Of a stretch of 64,000 bases of DNA, positions 1-24,426 are shown in pieces. The translations under genes and the position numbers were made by a program. The first letter of the stretch is position 1. Each line of letters begins with the position of its first letter. The notes under the pieces were generated by a model. That model was given only the letters and a program-made list of their open reading frames with translations. It searched no databases and was not told the origin of the DNA. Source of the stretch: Nephromyces sp. MM_2019 (taxonomy: Eukaryota > Apicomplexa > Aconoidasida > Nephromycida); NCBI GenBank assembly GCA_015657535.1, contig JADHZB010000723.1, positions 38,814-102,813 of the forward strand. The letters are read 5' to 3'.

Positions 1-13
1 GCAGGCGATTTAC

Positions 14-11741
<11,728 letters not shown>

Positions 11742-14700
11742 GGCTGTTGAATACAAATGGCATTAAAGGTAAAAGAGGAAGACAAAATAGAGAAGGAAGA
11801 GCGAAAAGAAAATGAAATAGTAAGAGAGAGAAGATGAAGCAGAAGCAGAAGGAGATTACATAATGAAGAAACAGCATCCCAAGAAAAAAATTAATATGAA
11901 GCAGATCAAGGACTCCACAGTAGAGCAAATTACCCAGAAGACACACAAAGCTACCTATTGCATCGTTTTAAATCATTGTATCACGCAAAGCCTTCATTTT
12001 AAAAGTATACGTCTTTAGCACGAAATCAACATGAAGAAAATGCATCAATTTTCCTAGAAAGTAGCAAAATTCCAGTGTCTTCAATGATTGAACACTTTAC
12101 TTTTCAATTTAGGCTAGGCTAGCGCCATTCATACTAGAATCTCACATACGAATAGCATTCTTCAGCATTCAAACTAATCTTCAGTAACCTACGCATCGCC
12201 TTAAAATGGCTCACAATCGCGCACACAAGTGAAAAAAAATACAAAGAAAGCGAGAAACTACACTTTTACTTGCCAGCCCCATCACTAAAGGGCTTAGAGA
12301 CGTATAAGCTTAAAAAAACATCCGTCAATTTTTCGCCAGCAAACAGCAGAGAAGCTGCATATATTCCGGCATCTATTAAGTAAGCACAGAATCAGTATAA
12401 GCAGGATAAAAGTTTACAATCAATTTTTACACACACAAGCACACACCCACTTAACTAATCTTCAACTCCGTTTGGCATCAAAATTTCCTCGCATGCATAC
12501 AAAAAGGTTAGATTTAGCGGAAATTAACCTACTTCCCAAAAAGATCTTTTAACTAAAAAATGAAGTTACGCTTATTAAAAGATAAGAGATGCGTGATACA
12601 CGCAAGAATATCTTACCGCCTCAATCCATAACCGGCTGATGATTTCAGACTTTTTCTCAGGGGGATAGATATCTAACTCTATCTCTCTTGTGGTTAATAG
12701 ACCTCTACAGAGTGTAAAGTCTCAATATTACACATGATATCGAGACTTTTAAACATATCGAAACATATCTCTATCACTAAAACCCTCTCCCACTTTCCCT
12801 CCCAATCTCTCTCTCCGAATCTCTCTCTCCCACTCTCTCTATCTCTCTCTCTCTCTCGCTCTTTCTCTATCTCTATCTCCCTCGCTTTCCCTCTCTATCT
12901 CAACCCCTCTATATATCCCTCACTCACTATCACCCCTCTCTCTCTCCCTCTCCCCCTTTCTCTCACTCCTTCTCTATCTCTCTCTCCCCCTCTCACTCTC
13001 TGTACCACGACGGGATCAACTGCATTCCGTTATTGCACGAGCTGGCACAAATGAACGATTCCACATTACGTCAGTCTGAAGAATTCGAAGAAGGCGACTG
13101 TTGAAAATTCGCTCGTTCCACAATAAGCCGAGTCTTGTCTTAAGTTCCGATGATACCCACCTACACACACGCAGAGTCACTGTCTGCCAATGTCAGCCTG
13201 GTAACACTGCTGGACTGAAGAGTGGCACAAAAAAAGTGGGAATAGGTACTATAATTGTCGGCCATCATCATTGAGGTTATTACAAATCTGCACAACTACC
13301 CTTTACAATGCTATCAATATTGGATTGTTGAAGCTACGAACGTGCATGTCTACCTAAGCGTATGTTTTTGATGAAAATTACCACTATGTATCATCACCCA
13401 TATTCCATCAATACAACTTCATGATGTGAATCATGACGATAAAGTGGATCCAAAAATAACGGAGAAGATAGAACTTCCAAATTTCCAGGTGAAGATCAAG
13501 TAAAAGGGGGCTTCAAAAGGCACATAAAACTACAGCAGCCAACACACACAGAGAACACACGATGAAATAACGTCACAAAAACAACTCTCACGCTTGCTCC
13601 GTCATGATTTATTCAGGAAGGAAAACCCAAAAAACCACGCATGGAATGAGAGATTTCGTTGCAACGCTACCCGAGTACGACACTATGCTGGCCTAGGGGA
13701 AAGGAATAGAAGAAATAGCTTCATACGTTCTGCCACTCAATGATACAAACCGAGGAACATGGTTTGTTAGATATGCCATGGGGAGAAGTTATATTAGACA
13801 CATGTAAAGGAGCATGAGTGGGCAATATATTCATCTGACTAATAATTATACAGACACAAATATACATATATATGTAGATATGCTACTGTATGATGTGGAG
13901 AACTAAAATTCAAAGATAAAACAAGGCTAAAACATAATTTATTAGCGAAACAAGTTGATGAAACCTCCACAAACTTCATATAGCCCAACGCACGCTTCGA
14001 TATCGTGGGTAAAGTCATTCGTTGTGGCGAAACTCTCAATATAAACCAGCCCTTGCGCATCACACTTTTTCTTGCTACCCTTGCCGGTCCCCAAATAGGG
14101 ACAACAGAAAATACGGGGTGTACGTACACCTGTATCTACTACACTGGGAGCATGATAATTACAATCATCAGTATTCAAAAGAAATCATTCAATTAGCTAC
14201 CACCATAATTCGTTATTTAGTAGTACGCTACCCATGAAAACAACATTTCATAAAAATTACCCTTGAATATATGCCACTCTCTCATTACTAGGCAGCTGGT
14301 AGCAGTGTGTTATCTTATATATATTATATATATCAGTCTTTGCTAAGTTCTTGTACCCAGAAATCCATGCCGTTGCTACGCGTGTTAAATAACTGACGCG
14401 CACACACAGCCCTCGGCGGCGAGGCAACCGGAGATCTTGCGGTGTACTCTGCCGCCGTTGCCCAAGCTTACACCCAGCTAGAGTTGCTGGGTAGCCAGGG
14501 ACCGGAATGGTTTCTTTTTGAAGGAAGGAGCGCGCAGCTCAGCAAGATTGGGAAAGTGCCCAGGGAGGAAGGCTTAAGTTATCTCGCATGGTTGTGTGTG
14601 TGTGTGGTTGTGTGGGTGTGTACAGGATACGTGTGTGCTGTTCTGTTTATGCAATGAACTGCCCAATAGACTTTTTTCTATAGAAGGAATTAATACACTA

Positions 14701-17459
14701 CACAGAGCATCATACCACTGCTACGGCCGCGATGTTTTGAAAGAAAGGGTGTCACGTTAAGACTAGCGAGGCGGGAGCCTGAAGGACTTACATTCCTGAA
14801 TGTTTTGGCATTCATCCTCTGTTAAGATGTGCTGGCCCCTTGAGAATACTAATTTCCTCATAAAGTATAGCATTAATTAGTATCATTATTTCAGCGTGCA
14901 GCATAAAACATCAGCCTATACGCATAAGGATAATGAGCAAATCATGGTACCAGCCGGTAAAACTATCTCGATAGTGACACTTTCATGAACCGAGTTCTTC
15001 AAGCTCCTGGAGAAATTCAAATCAAATAAGTGAATTGTAAGTGGCTGACCTCTGATAATGATCGCATGGTACTACAATAGATTCGCCTGCATGGATTGAA
15101 TGACGTTATTTGCCAGTTTTTCTTCTGTTTCTTCGTAAGCAATAAACACCCAAAATACAGTCAGTAAAATATAGTCAGCAACAGATAAAGGACCATTTTA
15201 CAATCAGTAAGATATAGTCAGTTATAGATTAAGGGCGATTCTAATGAAATTTCACCCATCAAAAATCTACTCAGATATATTGTCCAGAAAATAATATTCC
15301 CTAAATACGTTGCGGAAATGAGAAAACATTTGAATTTCGATAAAGTCTTCAATTTTTAGTTACAGAAATTAGCACGAGCATGTAAGTTCATTAATATAAT
15401 ATACATCTCACACGAATTGCTATCGAAAAAAAAATCTAGGCTTGGAGAACATACAAGGATTGCCTTGAAAATCATGCGCTTCACGCAGGGAGTAAGATGA
15501 ACAGCTGTTGTGTCAGCGAATTCGTAGAAACACAAACCCATTGCATTCGCCTACCTCAAGCATTACCCTACCTCAAGGCATTTAAAGTCTTAAATCTAAC
15601 ATTGCATGTAAAAAGGCATTTTATCGAGATTCATGAGTTAACCTTAAGCTGAATCCTAGAGGCTCGAAAACGTGTCATTTTCGAATAAGATGGTACCCAA
15701 GCCGTGCTCCCCGGGTTTTATTTCACATATAAATATGGAAAACACGGCCACTAGCTGGGAAAGCATCACTTACATTAACCCCCGCATTTTATTTGTTTTG
15801 GAGTACGTTTTATGAATATATATTGTATAAATTTCAGCTGGCAGAGCCATTGCACCACTTCTCGACCATGCTTTGTTACGCTGCAGCGCTTGCTTTCAAA
15901 TGATTTGGATTATAGCAAAGAATATATTAGATAGGCTATTTTCTGTGAAGGCACACATGAAGCGGCTTGAAATTTGTATATCGCCATTGATTACAGCTAT
16001 TACTTCGCGGTACGGTGATTGCACGAGCACACGAAATATTTAACGATAAAACTCTGAACTCTGTTGCCACTACCAGAGGCTCTAGAGTTACAGGGTGATG
16101 TCTTACAATTTTAGAAGCCTAGAGCCGCATTGGATATGTTTAAAGGAGTGAAGATCCAAGTCGTATTATTGCAGAAAATGTCATAACATGTACAAAGTCC
16201 AGTTTTTTCACTTGCCTTTTGCAGCGCCCAACAACTGCACGCTATTAATATGATGAGCCGCGCTTCTAAGGTGGCAACTTGTACGAGTCATTGCGCCGAA
16301 TCAATTTTTCCTACGGTTATCGTACAGGGAGCTACAGCCTGTTTCGGAGCTTTTGTATGATTCATCCTCACTTTAATCTTATGTGCCTTATCTCAATAAC
16401 TGTTGTCGGCTGAGTGTTTCATCATAGCCTGCTTCAAAAGAATATGTGTGTAAAGCTATTTGGCAAATTAGTCCACTCATCATTGTGATTAGCCCATTGG
16501 TAGCAGGTTCACATCGCATTACCTGCTGAGATTCTTTTCTATTGATTTGTAGAATTGAGTATTATTTCTGCCGCTAAGCTTTCTTAAGTTTCCTGGTTTT
16601 AGTTGGGAACTGTATGGAACCGAAGGCCTACGGATGTATCGATGATAAATCAGCGGCTAGAGTCATTGCTGCTATGTGTCGCCATAGCGTAGCAGGCGGG
16701 AATCATGGCAGCAAAAATGTAGCGCAATTAAGGAGACTATATGAAATACTCTATATTCAAAGAAGCGAATTCAAAAGATGAAAAATCGTCACGCTTCCTC
16801 AGTAGTAACGCCGAGCCGATTATTTGCGCTATCGATTCCATATATCCTCGTGAGAGTAATTTGTTGAAACGACAAAGTGATCATTGAGCTTTACATAATC
16901 GATTTTTCCGTGGGGGGGAAGAGCATTATACCCCAAAGTGGATCTACCGATTGACATCGGGGAAGCACTTTTTTCGTTTACTATAATGATGTTCTCTTCA
17001 AATTCACCGTAGTGGATTTTTCCAATGGTTCTAAGCAGGAAATAAGATTTTTCGAAATTTTTTTAAAAGGGTGCTTGAGGAGGACGTATGCTTCGCTTAG
17101 GCTGTTTTTAAAATCTTCATGGAAATGTCTCCCTTTGCTACTTTAGGAAATTGAGCAGACGAAAGCATGCGAGCGTTATGCTGGCTTCTGGCATTGACCA
17201 GGAAACTTCTCGCGCGCCAAGAAGTTTGAAGGGCAACATAAATAGTTAATTTTTGTGCTCTGCTCTATCCCGTTTGATATTCGGCCTTTTTGTTTAAGTA
17301 TTGTATATTCGTCGATTTTTGGCGAAGCATCAAGCATGCCCACCTAAGATTGTTGCACGACATACCCACAAATATTGGTGTAGCGCTGCAGATCACGAGT
17401 CTCTGAAAGCCTTGCATGTCGCGGTATAAACAAGTAGAATTTACACTTGGCATAACAAG
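11742..17459. other. Intergenic region between divergent ISWI and RRP8, no recognised gene
   Basis: About 5.7 kb between the minus-strand ISWI start and the plus-strand RRP8 start; both promoters should lie here. No ORF has a recognisable family pattern. It contains the CT tract listed separately and two stretches that could be stray exons: 13942-14178 (minus) and 14410-14590 (plus, clearly more GC-rich than its surroundings). No tRNA-like structure was seen by eye. Confidence 0.6.
12784..13001. repeat. Long (CT)n-rich pyrimidine tract
   Basis: About 220 bp almost purely of C and T on the plus strand (ctctctctc, ccctctctat and similar). On the minus strand it is a GA-rich tract about 1 kb upstream of the ISWI start codon. 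A role in that promoter region is only a possibility. Confidence 0.9.
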
Positions 17460-20400
17460 ATGTTGTCTAGCCATTACCGGAAGAAGCGGACGATAAATCC
17501 TGGAACACAGCATGAAGCTTACAGCGTAATGCGGAGTAATTTATCGAAGCAAACAGGGGTTAGCAAGCATTATAATCAAACAAAGGGTAATATTAGGGAG
17601 GAGTCGCTGGTTCAGTGCGGCAGCTCGAATGTTTCTTCCGAAAATACTAACAATGTACTGAGGAAAAAAAACGAGAAACAGGCGATTGTTCCTGTACCCA
17701 AGCTTGGCAGATGGACAGCTCGCTTGGAGGGTAGCAAGTTTCGTACAATCAATCAGAGGCTATATACTTCGACCGGGGAGGATGGTTTGAAGTTCTTTCG
17801 GGAAAATCCCAAGCTTTTCGAAGAGGTATTCTTCACTCTGTAGAATGCAGAATATTAAAATAGGCACATTGGATGCATTTGATGAATAATTGGACTTATC
17901 TGATACGTCTACTTATTAATGCATTCCAATGAGTAGCTCAATATACTTGCTGGTAGATCAGCTACGAATTTTCAAGCCAATTTTCATTATACAATATTGA
18001 GGTATCTGAAAGGCACCAATTCAAATCCTGCTAGTGAACAGGAACTTTATTGCAGCAAAACATGACTGAGGACTTTCTTTTTTATTGATTCACTGAGTTC
18101 TATTGTTTTGGTTGATTCAATGGTATTAAATCGTCTATGCTGGTATTGTCAACACTCAATTGTACCCCTTCTGGAGATATTAAACTTCATAGAGAATCCT
18201 GCCACTTATAGTGTTTCGATATCCCCACTAAGTCCCTGCATGCAGTACCATCAAGGTTTCCGGCAGCAACTTTCCCATTGGCCCATAGATCCACTGGACG
18301 TTGTTATTAGATGGATACAAGAGGTGCCGCAGAATAACATGTACGAGTAATTTTTTGTTTTTACCGCGCTTAATGTGATTCAATTATTCTAAAAATACTT
18401 GTGAAGACAATGTGTATGCATTTATATGATAAAGAATAGCAAAGCTCCAGGGATGCTTTCTATGGGGTAAAATATGTGCCTAGATATGAATTTCCCTTTT
18501 TAATTGCGCAAATGGCTGCCATATATCCTAATACTTCGTCGAATATCTGTAGCATTCCATTTTGCCTATATGCGTGTGACCTTGATCTTGCATAAGCTTG
18601 CATGTTCGTACTTTCAAACTGTATATATAGGGGAGGATATGCAGGTGAACACACAGTGAAGGTAGTTATCTTTTGATATTAAGCATATAATTGGAGATAA
18701 GAAGAGTTGCTCGCCATCTTTTACTGAAATGAAGTTTGTATCCTGTTATAGTCTTTATATGCTTCATACGGCTGCCAAAATATGTTTGTTCGTGACTGTT
18801 GTTCATTTCATCGTTTCTTGACTAAACATACTAGAAATCCCTGCACTGATTCGATCGTTATAATTTGCTTGATTCTACATCATACGCTTACAAATTTGGA
18901 CTCATTGGATACTTTTGAGTCTCGCGAATGAATATTTGTTAACCGATTTTTATGGCACTAGATGAAGCTTCTTGCAAACTAAACAGGTGCTTCTACCCTG
19001 TAGAAACAAGAAGTAGCCAGCTTAAATGATGAATAAACTTTTTTTCCCATCACTTTTTATTTTATCTTCATAATTTTTACCATTGCTTTCTATCCTACGC
19101 GTAGTAGTAGACAAATGCAAACGTGAAGATGCTATTTTTTCGCATACGAAGGTTATAATACATCTGAAATCACTCGCATGCCTATATACTTTTCGAGTCA
19201 TCTCTTATTCCTTTTTTTAAAGATATTTTTGTACGCAAAAGGTTTAATCAGGGCTATTTAGTGCTAATCCATGCATCATTTCTTGTTATCTTAGCACCGT
19301 TCACCTTCTAGCACTTTTAATTTTGCCAGTTTTCTTAGCTTTAAATGGTGTGCTCATTTTTATCTACTGCTTATTTTGTATTCTCTACACGGACTGATGT
19401 AGCTTTGAGTGTATAAGGCAGTCCCATAAAAAAATATGAGACTAGCTGTATGAGGACTGCCTAAATGTGCAAATATGACTAACACGAAGGAGGCTAATTC
19501 TACCTCAACTATGCTTTTAGAGGATACAGGACAATCTACACATATTCCACACACACTTCTATTATACGTATATGCTGGAATTTTGCACGCATTTTTTATC
19601 CTTATCTCTTGCTTAGCTGGCTATACTAATATTTGCTTCAGTTATTTTTACTGGCGAATTCATGCCCCAAGTTACTTTCATATTATTAAGAAGATAGCAT
19701 AGACCTCAAATATTAAACAATTTATTACAGTTTTTATAGCCATAAATTTCACTTTAATTGTTTCATTTCTCCCGTCTTATCAAAAAATTTTATTGGTTGC
19801 AGTCTTTGGAGGTGTAAATTATTCTGGTGTCCCAAGAATTGGGGTGTACTTGGAAAGATTGAAGAAGTGAATTTACGTAGAAGCTAATTTGAAAAATAAT
19901 TGTATGCCAAGCAGAGAAACTTCGAGCTTTCCAGTTGTGAGAAACTTCTATAGGAAAATGGCAAAGTAAATGTATTAATTTGGTAATGAGTATAATAAGT
20001 TAAGATTTTTTTAATCTATTTAACTCATAATCTATATGCGGTTTGATGCAAGCCATATATATCTACCCAGTTATACTGACAGCAAATGCTTTTTCTTGGT
20101 ATCATTCAAGCATTTATGCAATGTAAACTCCTGTTTCAATAGCATGGAATCGTCTTTATTCTTTATGTGGAGCATGTAAGTATTAAGCTTCAAAATCTAA
20201 CCTGAACTAAGTTACTATATTTCTTGGAAAATTTTCTGGGATAAAGTTTAAAAGGCTGAAATGATGCTCCTCATGAATAAAAAAACTATCTTTTCCGTCT
20301 AAGAATAAATCGCAGCAGTTTATTTCTGCCTTTTTTATTCTTTTCCTGCAGCATTGGGGACTTTGGCTGTGGAGATGGTCGGATTGCAACAACACTCACT

Positions 20401-23400
20401 AAAAAGTACTTGTTGCATCGTTTTCGGGATCCTGTGAAACGTTTGTTGTATCTCCGTGTGTAGGGATATTTGCATTAGTAAATTCAAATTGAACTGGTTT
20501 TTTTTGTTTCTCAGACGGTATAATGCAGAAAACCTGCGCAACTTAAAACTTGTTACTAGTATTTTTGGCGATCTTGTAGAAGTAAAGACTTCCAATTAGT
20601 AGCCATTTTTCATCATTACTAGTATTGTTGAAGATCTTCCAGAATCAAAGACTTCCAATCAGTAGCCATTTCTTCTTTTTGTGATTTATATTTTACAATT
20701 GGGTGCTGAAGCTGTGTTCAGTGGTTGTGCATGATTTTTTTAGTGGTTGTGTATGAACCATGTATAACGTATTTATGGAATCAACGCTGTAGCTCCCACA
20801 GGAAGAAACAATATTCTGAGCATCAACTATTGAAAAAAATAAGAAAAAAAACTTCGCAAGTGAAGTTTATCAATGAATTATACGGAGTGAGTACGCAAGA
20901 CTATCCATAATAGTTTTTATTTCACCTTGTCTTGCGTCTAAATTGAAGTATTGTAATCCAATGAATAGTTTCACACTCGTGATACTTGCTTGAAGGCGCA
21001 TATACTCGGCTTTTATGATTTTGAAGAGGCTGGATACCAGATTTTACGTAAATTTTGCTCTTAAGCAAAGGGCGTACAGTGGCTGACAACTTTTTTTGTT
21101 TTGTTTTACCAGCAAGGTGCATTCGTTTGATTTGGTTTCTACAAGGCCTCATGTCATATCATGCAATATCGCAAAGGTAGGCATAAAATGTATTGCTTTA
21201 ATAGCCAGTCACTGCTTTGAAGCTACCCATATAAATCTATGAATCTAGCTAGGACTGCAGCGATTTGATTTTTTACTGAATAAAACTGGCTTCAAAAAAT
21301 ATACCTCAATTTATTTGTGTGCTATGTGAGACACGCTACTGCCTTTCGATATTCTTTGTTTCATTAGCTGGAGTAATCTGCATATTACTATTTTTGCAGT
21401 TTAGGGGCTTTGCATTAGTAGGGTCTATATTTTTACTCTCAATCATTTTGCTCGTTTTTGTGATTTCTGCATCTGTACAACTATTTTATAGAAGCTTTTA
21501 AAATCCCTTGTGTGATACTACCATGCTTTTATATGCGTTTTGAGTTAGTGTGTGTCTTTTTCTGTCTATTTTTCTATTTTCTAGCGTGATCTAATTTATG
21601 TTTCTTGTGTGCTGTTTTTTATTGTGTAGCATGGTATCATTTATGTGTGTTATCAATTCAAAAAAACGTATTAGGGGTGCATTGCATACTGCTAACGTAG
21701 CTTTTTCACTTTCTACCTTGGAGTTACTCTACTGCGATACGCGCAACCGCTATTGCTTGTTTACATGCACATCCTAGCTCGGGTTACTGTTGTGAAGACG
21801 CAGTCCTTTTTTGTAATATTTGTAATGCACGATTGTTACTTGGGGTTTAATGCCTCGGAAATAGCAGGAGTTACGATTTTATGCTATGTGCTCAAGTTTA
21901 ATGTTTTAGTCCTTTTTTACTAGCAGTTTTATCTACCGTACCTAAGCCAGATCCTGGTAGTAATATCTTTCTGCCATTCAGCGTTTCTTTATTGTATTTC
22001 GCTGTTTTTCAGCTTTTCCCCACGCTGTCAGTTTGTATACTCTATTAACTCTATGCTTGAAACCTGCTTTTTTTTCTCCGTCTAAGCTTATCTCTATCTG
22101 CTTTGCTTTCGTATATAAATCGTAATAATTCTTTAGGTTTCCGCAATTTTTTGTTGAAAAAAATGTTCTTCTACCTTTTTTTTCATCTGCATTTCGTATA
22201 TTGCTTTGATTGATCCTTCTTGATTCGTCAGTTGCTCTTATGCTGTCGTAAACTCTGCAGTTTCTAAGCGGATGAATCTTTTCCCCTTCTGGAATTTCTT
22301 TTACTTTCTTTTCATTTCTTCAAGTGCGCGCTGCCTAAATTAACTGTAGGTTCCTTTGGATGCTAAAAGCTTAGACATTGCTGTTTTTTGCCTAAGCTTA
22401 ATGGGTACTGACTGGCCGGCGTACTTACTAGAGGCATGGCGATGTTTAAAAAAAAGGTACAAGCAAAAAATCACGTCACTGCAGCAATTCGATTCTTAAC
22501 GGTCATAATCTTCTTGGCTATCATTATTTGAATGAGAGCAGACGTATTGAATTAAAAAGTTTATATAAAGTGGGTTAGTTTTTTAGTTTTTAATCTAGCC
22601 TCGGAGCTTAGATTATGAAGGATAGGAGAATAATAGTATAAGGATTGATATTTCGCAAGAAAGAATCGAGCAAGATATTCTGTTTAAGCTTCTGAAAGCT
22701 TAGCAATAGCTGCGCAAACATTCATTATCAAATTTTTTCTCTGTGTTTTAATCTTTGCTTTGCACCTTTCCGCTTTAATCACCTCAATTCGTAAGGATTA
22801 ACTTAATCCTCATACTTTTTTGAACTATAAACTTTCTCTTTGCTTCTGGTGTTGGTTATGATGAAGAAGTAAGAATCAGACGAAAGCACATGAGGTAACT
22901 TTAAACTCTTGTAGTGATATTCTGTTTATGAACTTGTGCTACAAGAAGGTTTTTATCGTGAATATGCATCATTAGTTAATCCTACAGCTCCATTAAAGAA
23001 GTTGAAACAGAGCTGTGACAGGTTTTTAAATCGTCTTAATGGTCCAGATGCTAAGCTTTTTGTTACCATGCTTAAAATGCTATTTTTTTCCTACTATCGA
23101 AAAGATTGAAAGTTTTTCTGGCTTAGTGAATTCGGCTGTAATTAATCTTCAACTTGCTAGCATGCTCTCCTGGCATTTTTTTTTAAATCATAAAATATTT
23201 ATTTTACTGCATTTTATTAGAGATCCAGGCATGTGATTCGACCAAATCTTTTTTATTTTTTTGATGAAATAAGCACTTGAAGCATTTTAGTAAATAAAAT
23301 TTGAAACTTGTACTAATTTTCCTTTTTTTTGCCATGGTAATGGTCTCCTTGCTGACTATGTCGTGGAAGAGTCCTAATATTGCAGCCATGTCCTGTGAGA

Positions 23401-24426
23401 AATGCAAATCTTGTTTAAAATCGTTTATATGAAAGCAAAAAATTCAGTAAATATCACAAAAACTGCATTACAAGTCCGTCGAAGAAGACGGTGGTAAGAT
23501 TAATGAAAAGGAAGGAAAGAGGTAGAGGGTTTTTCCAAGCTTTAAGAAAGTGCTAAAAAAGCATTTTCTTTTAAAAGTAGTGTGTTACCTTTTCACTTAC
23601 TACTGAATGACCGTTTAGTTTATGTAGATTGATATAATTTCCTCTTCATCAGCGGACGTTTGCTTATTGCCGAGGTGAATTCGAGGATAACAGACAAGGA
23701 GAAGTTTGTGTCTTTGATTTCAAGCGTTGGATTTGAATTAGAAAAGGAGGTAGGGATGCTATTATAAAGCTCTCTGAGGAATCATACTGCTTTTCAGAAG
23801 AGTTAGATACTCATTGACTGCAAGCTGAAAATGCCCTTCGCGTATATGAAAAAAAATTTATATTTTTCTTGCTGTTTCTTCCCTCTGATGGGCCTGAATT
23901 TCCGTGGTTTTTAATATATATACAGCCTTCAGCTGCAGGTTCCTATAGCTTTTTCGATTGATGGTTGTGGCACACACGGTATTCGAGAGTTTTTTGATTC
24001 AATTTTGCTGAATTTTCCTGTCCCATGCTTGATTTTTCATGCAGATATTCTGTGAGCAGTAAGAAATATGCATGCAATCTCTTAGACCATTAGGAGTTTT
24101 TTTGGTGAAAATAGCATAAATTTTTTTATCTCCTATCCGGCTGTTCCCCGCCTGCTATGAAAGTCATATCGCTTAATTGCTAATGATTTAAGTGCTTCGA
24201 TTTTGCCTTGTACTTTTTCATTTTTCTCCTATTTTCTAGTCTTTTTTTTCGAAATTATCAGTTTTAAAGAAATTTTTTTTTGTGGATTTTTAGATCATGA
24301 GGTTTTTTATTAGGGAATTTATCGATCTTCATGATTATTTTTATTTTCCAGCTTTAGGAGCTCCTAGAATCACAGAGTGCTCAATTTTCCAAACTTTTTG
24401 TGTTACTTTATGAACTAGAAAACTAG
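17460..24426 (+). CDS. RRP8: RRP8-like rRNA-processing methyltransferase, 7 exons
   Basis: SAM-dependent methyltransferase of the RRP8/nucleomethylin family, which in yeast makes m1A in 25S rRNA in the nucleolus. Exons: 17460-17825, 18246-18340, 20352-20405, 21113-21176, 22350-22456, 23653-23749, 24358-24426. They join in frame to 283 residues ending in TAG. Family landmarks in order: LEGSKFRTINQRLYTSTGED with FF.ENP (residues about 95-120), YHQGFRQQLSHWP (123-135), SAM-binding motif I GDFGCGDG (156-163), VHSFDLV (acidic-loop region, about 174), CLSLMGTDW (207-215), LLIAEVNSRI (about 232) and a terminal FSKLFVLLYEL. The N-terminus is much shorter than in human or yeast and is basic. The last exon was chosen by phase and a loose match to the family's final strand. 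Intron 2 is about 2 kb. Confidence 0.92.
20553..20678. repeat. 63-bp imperfect tandem duplication in an RRP8 intron
   Basis: Two copies, starting at 20553 and 20616, sharing ttactagtatt, gatctt, aaagacttccaat and agtagccattt. They lie in the RRP8 intron 20406-21112. Confidence 0.85.

Noticed and set aside
13942..14178. 78-codon minus frame with CCPYLGTGKGSKKKC
   Set aside because: Plausible composition, but the plus strand is open too (14005-14196) and no family or splice partner is recognisable.
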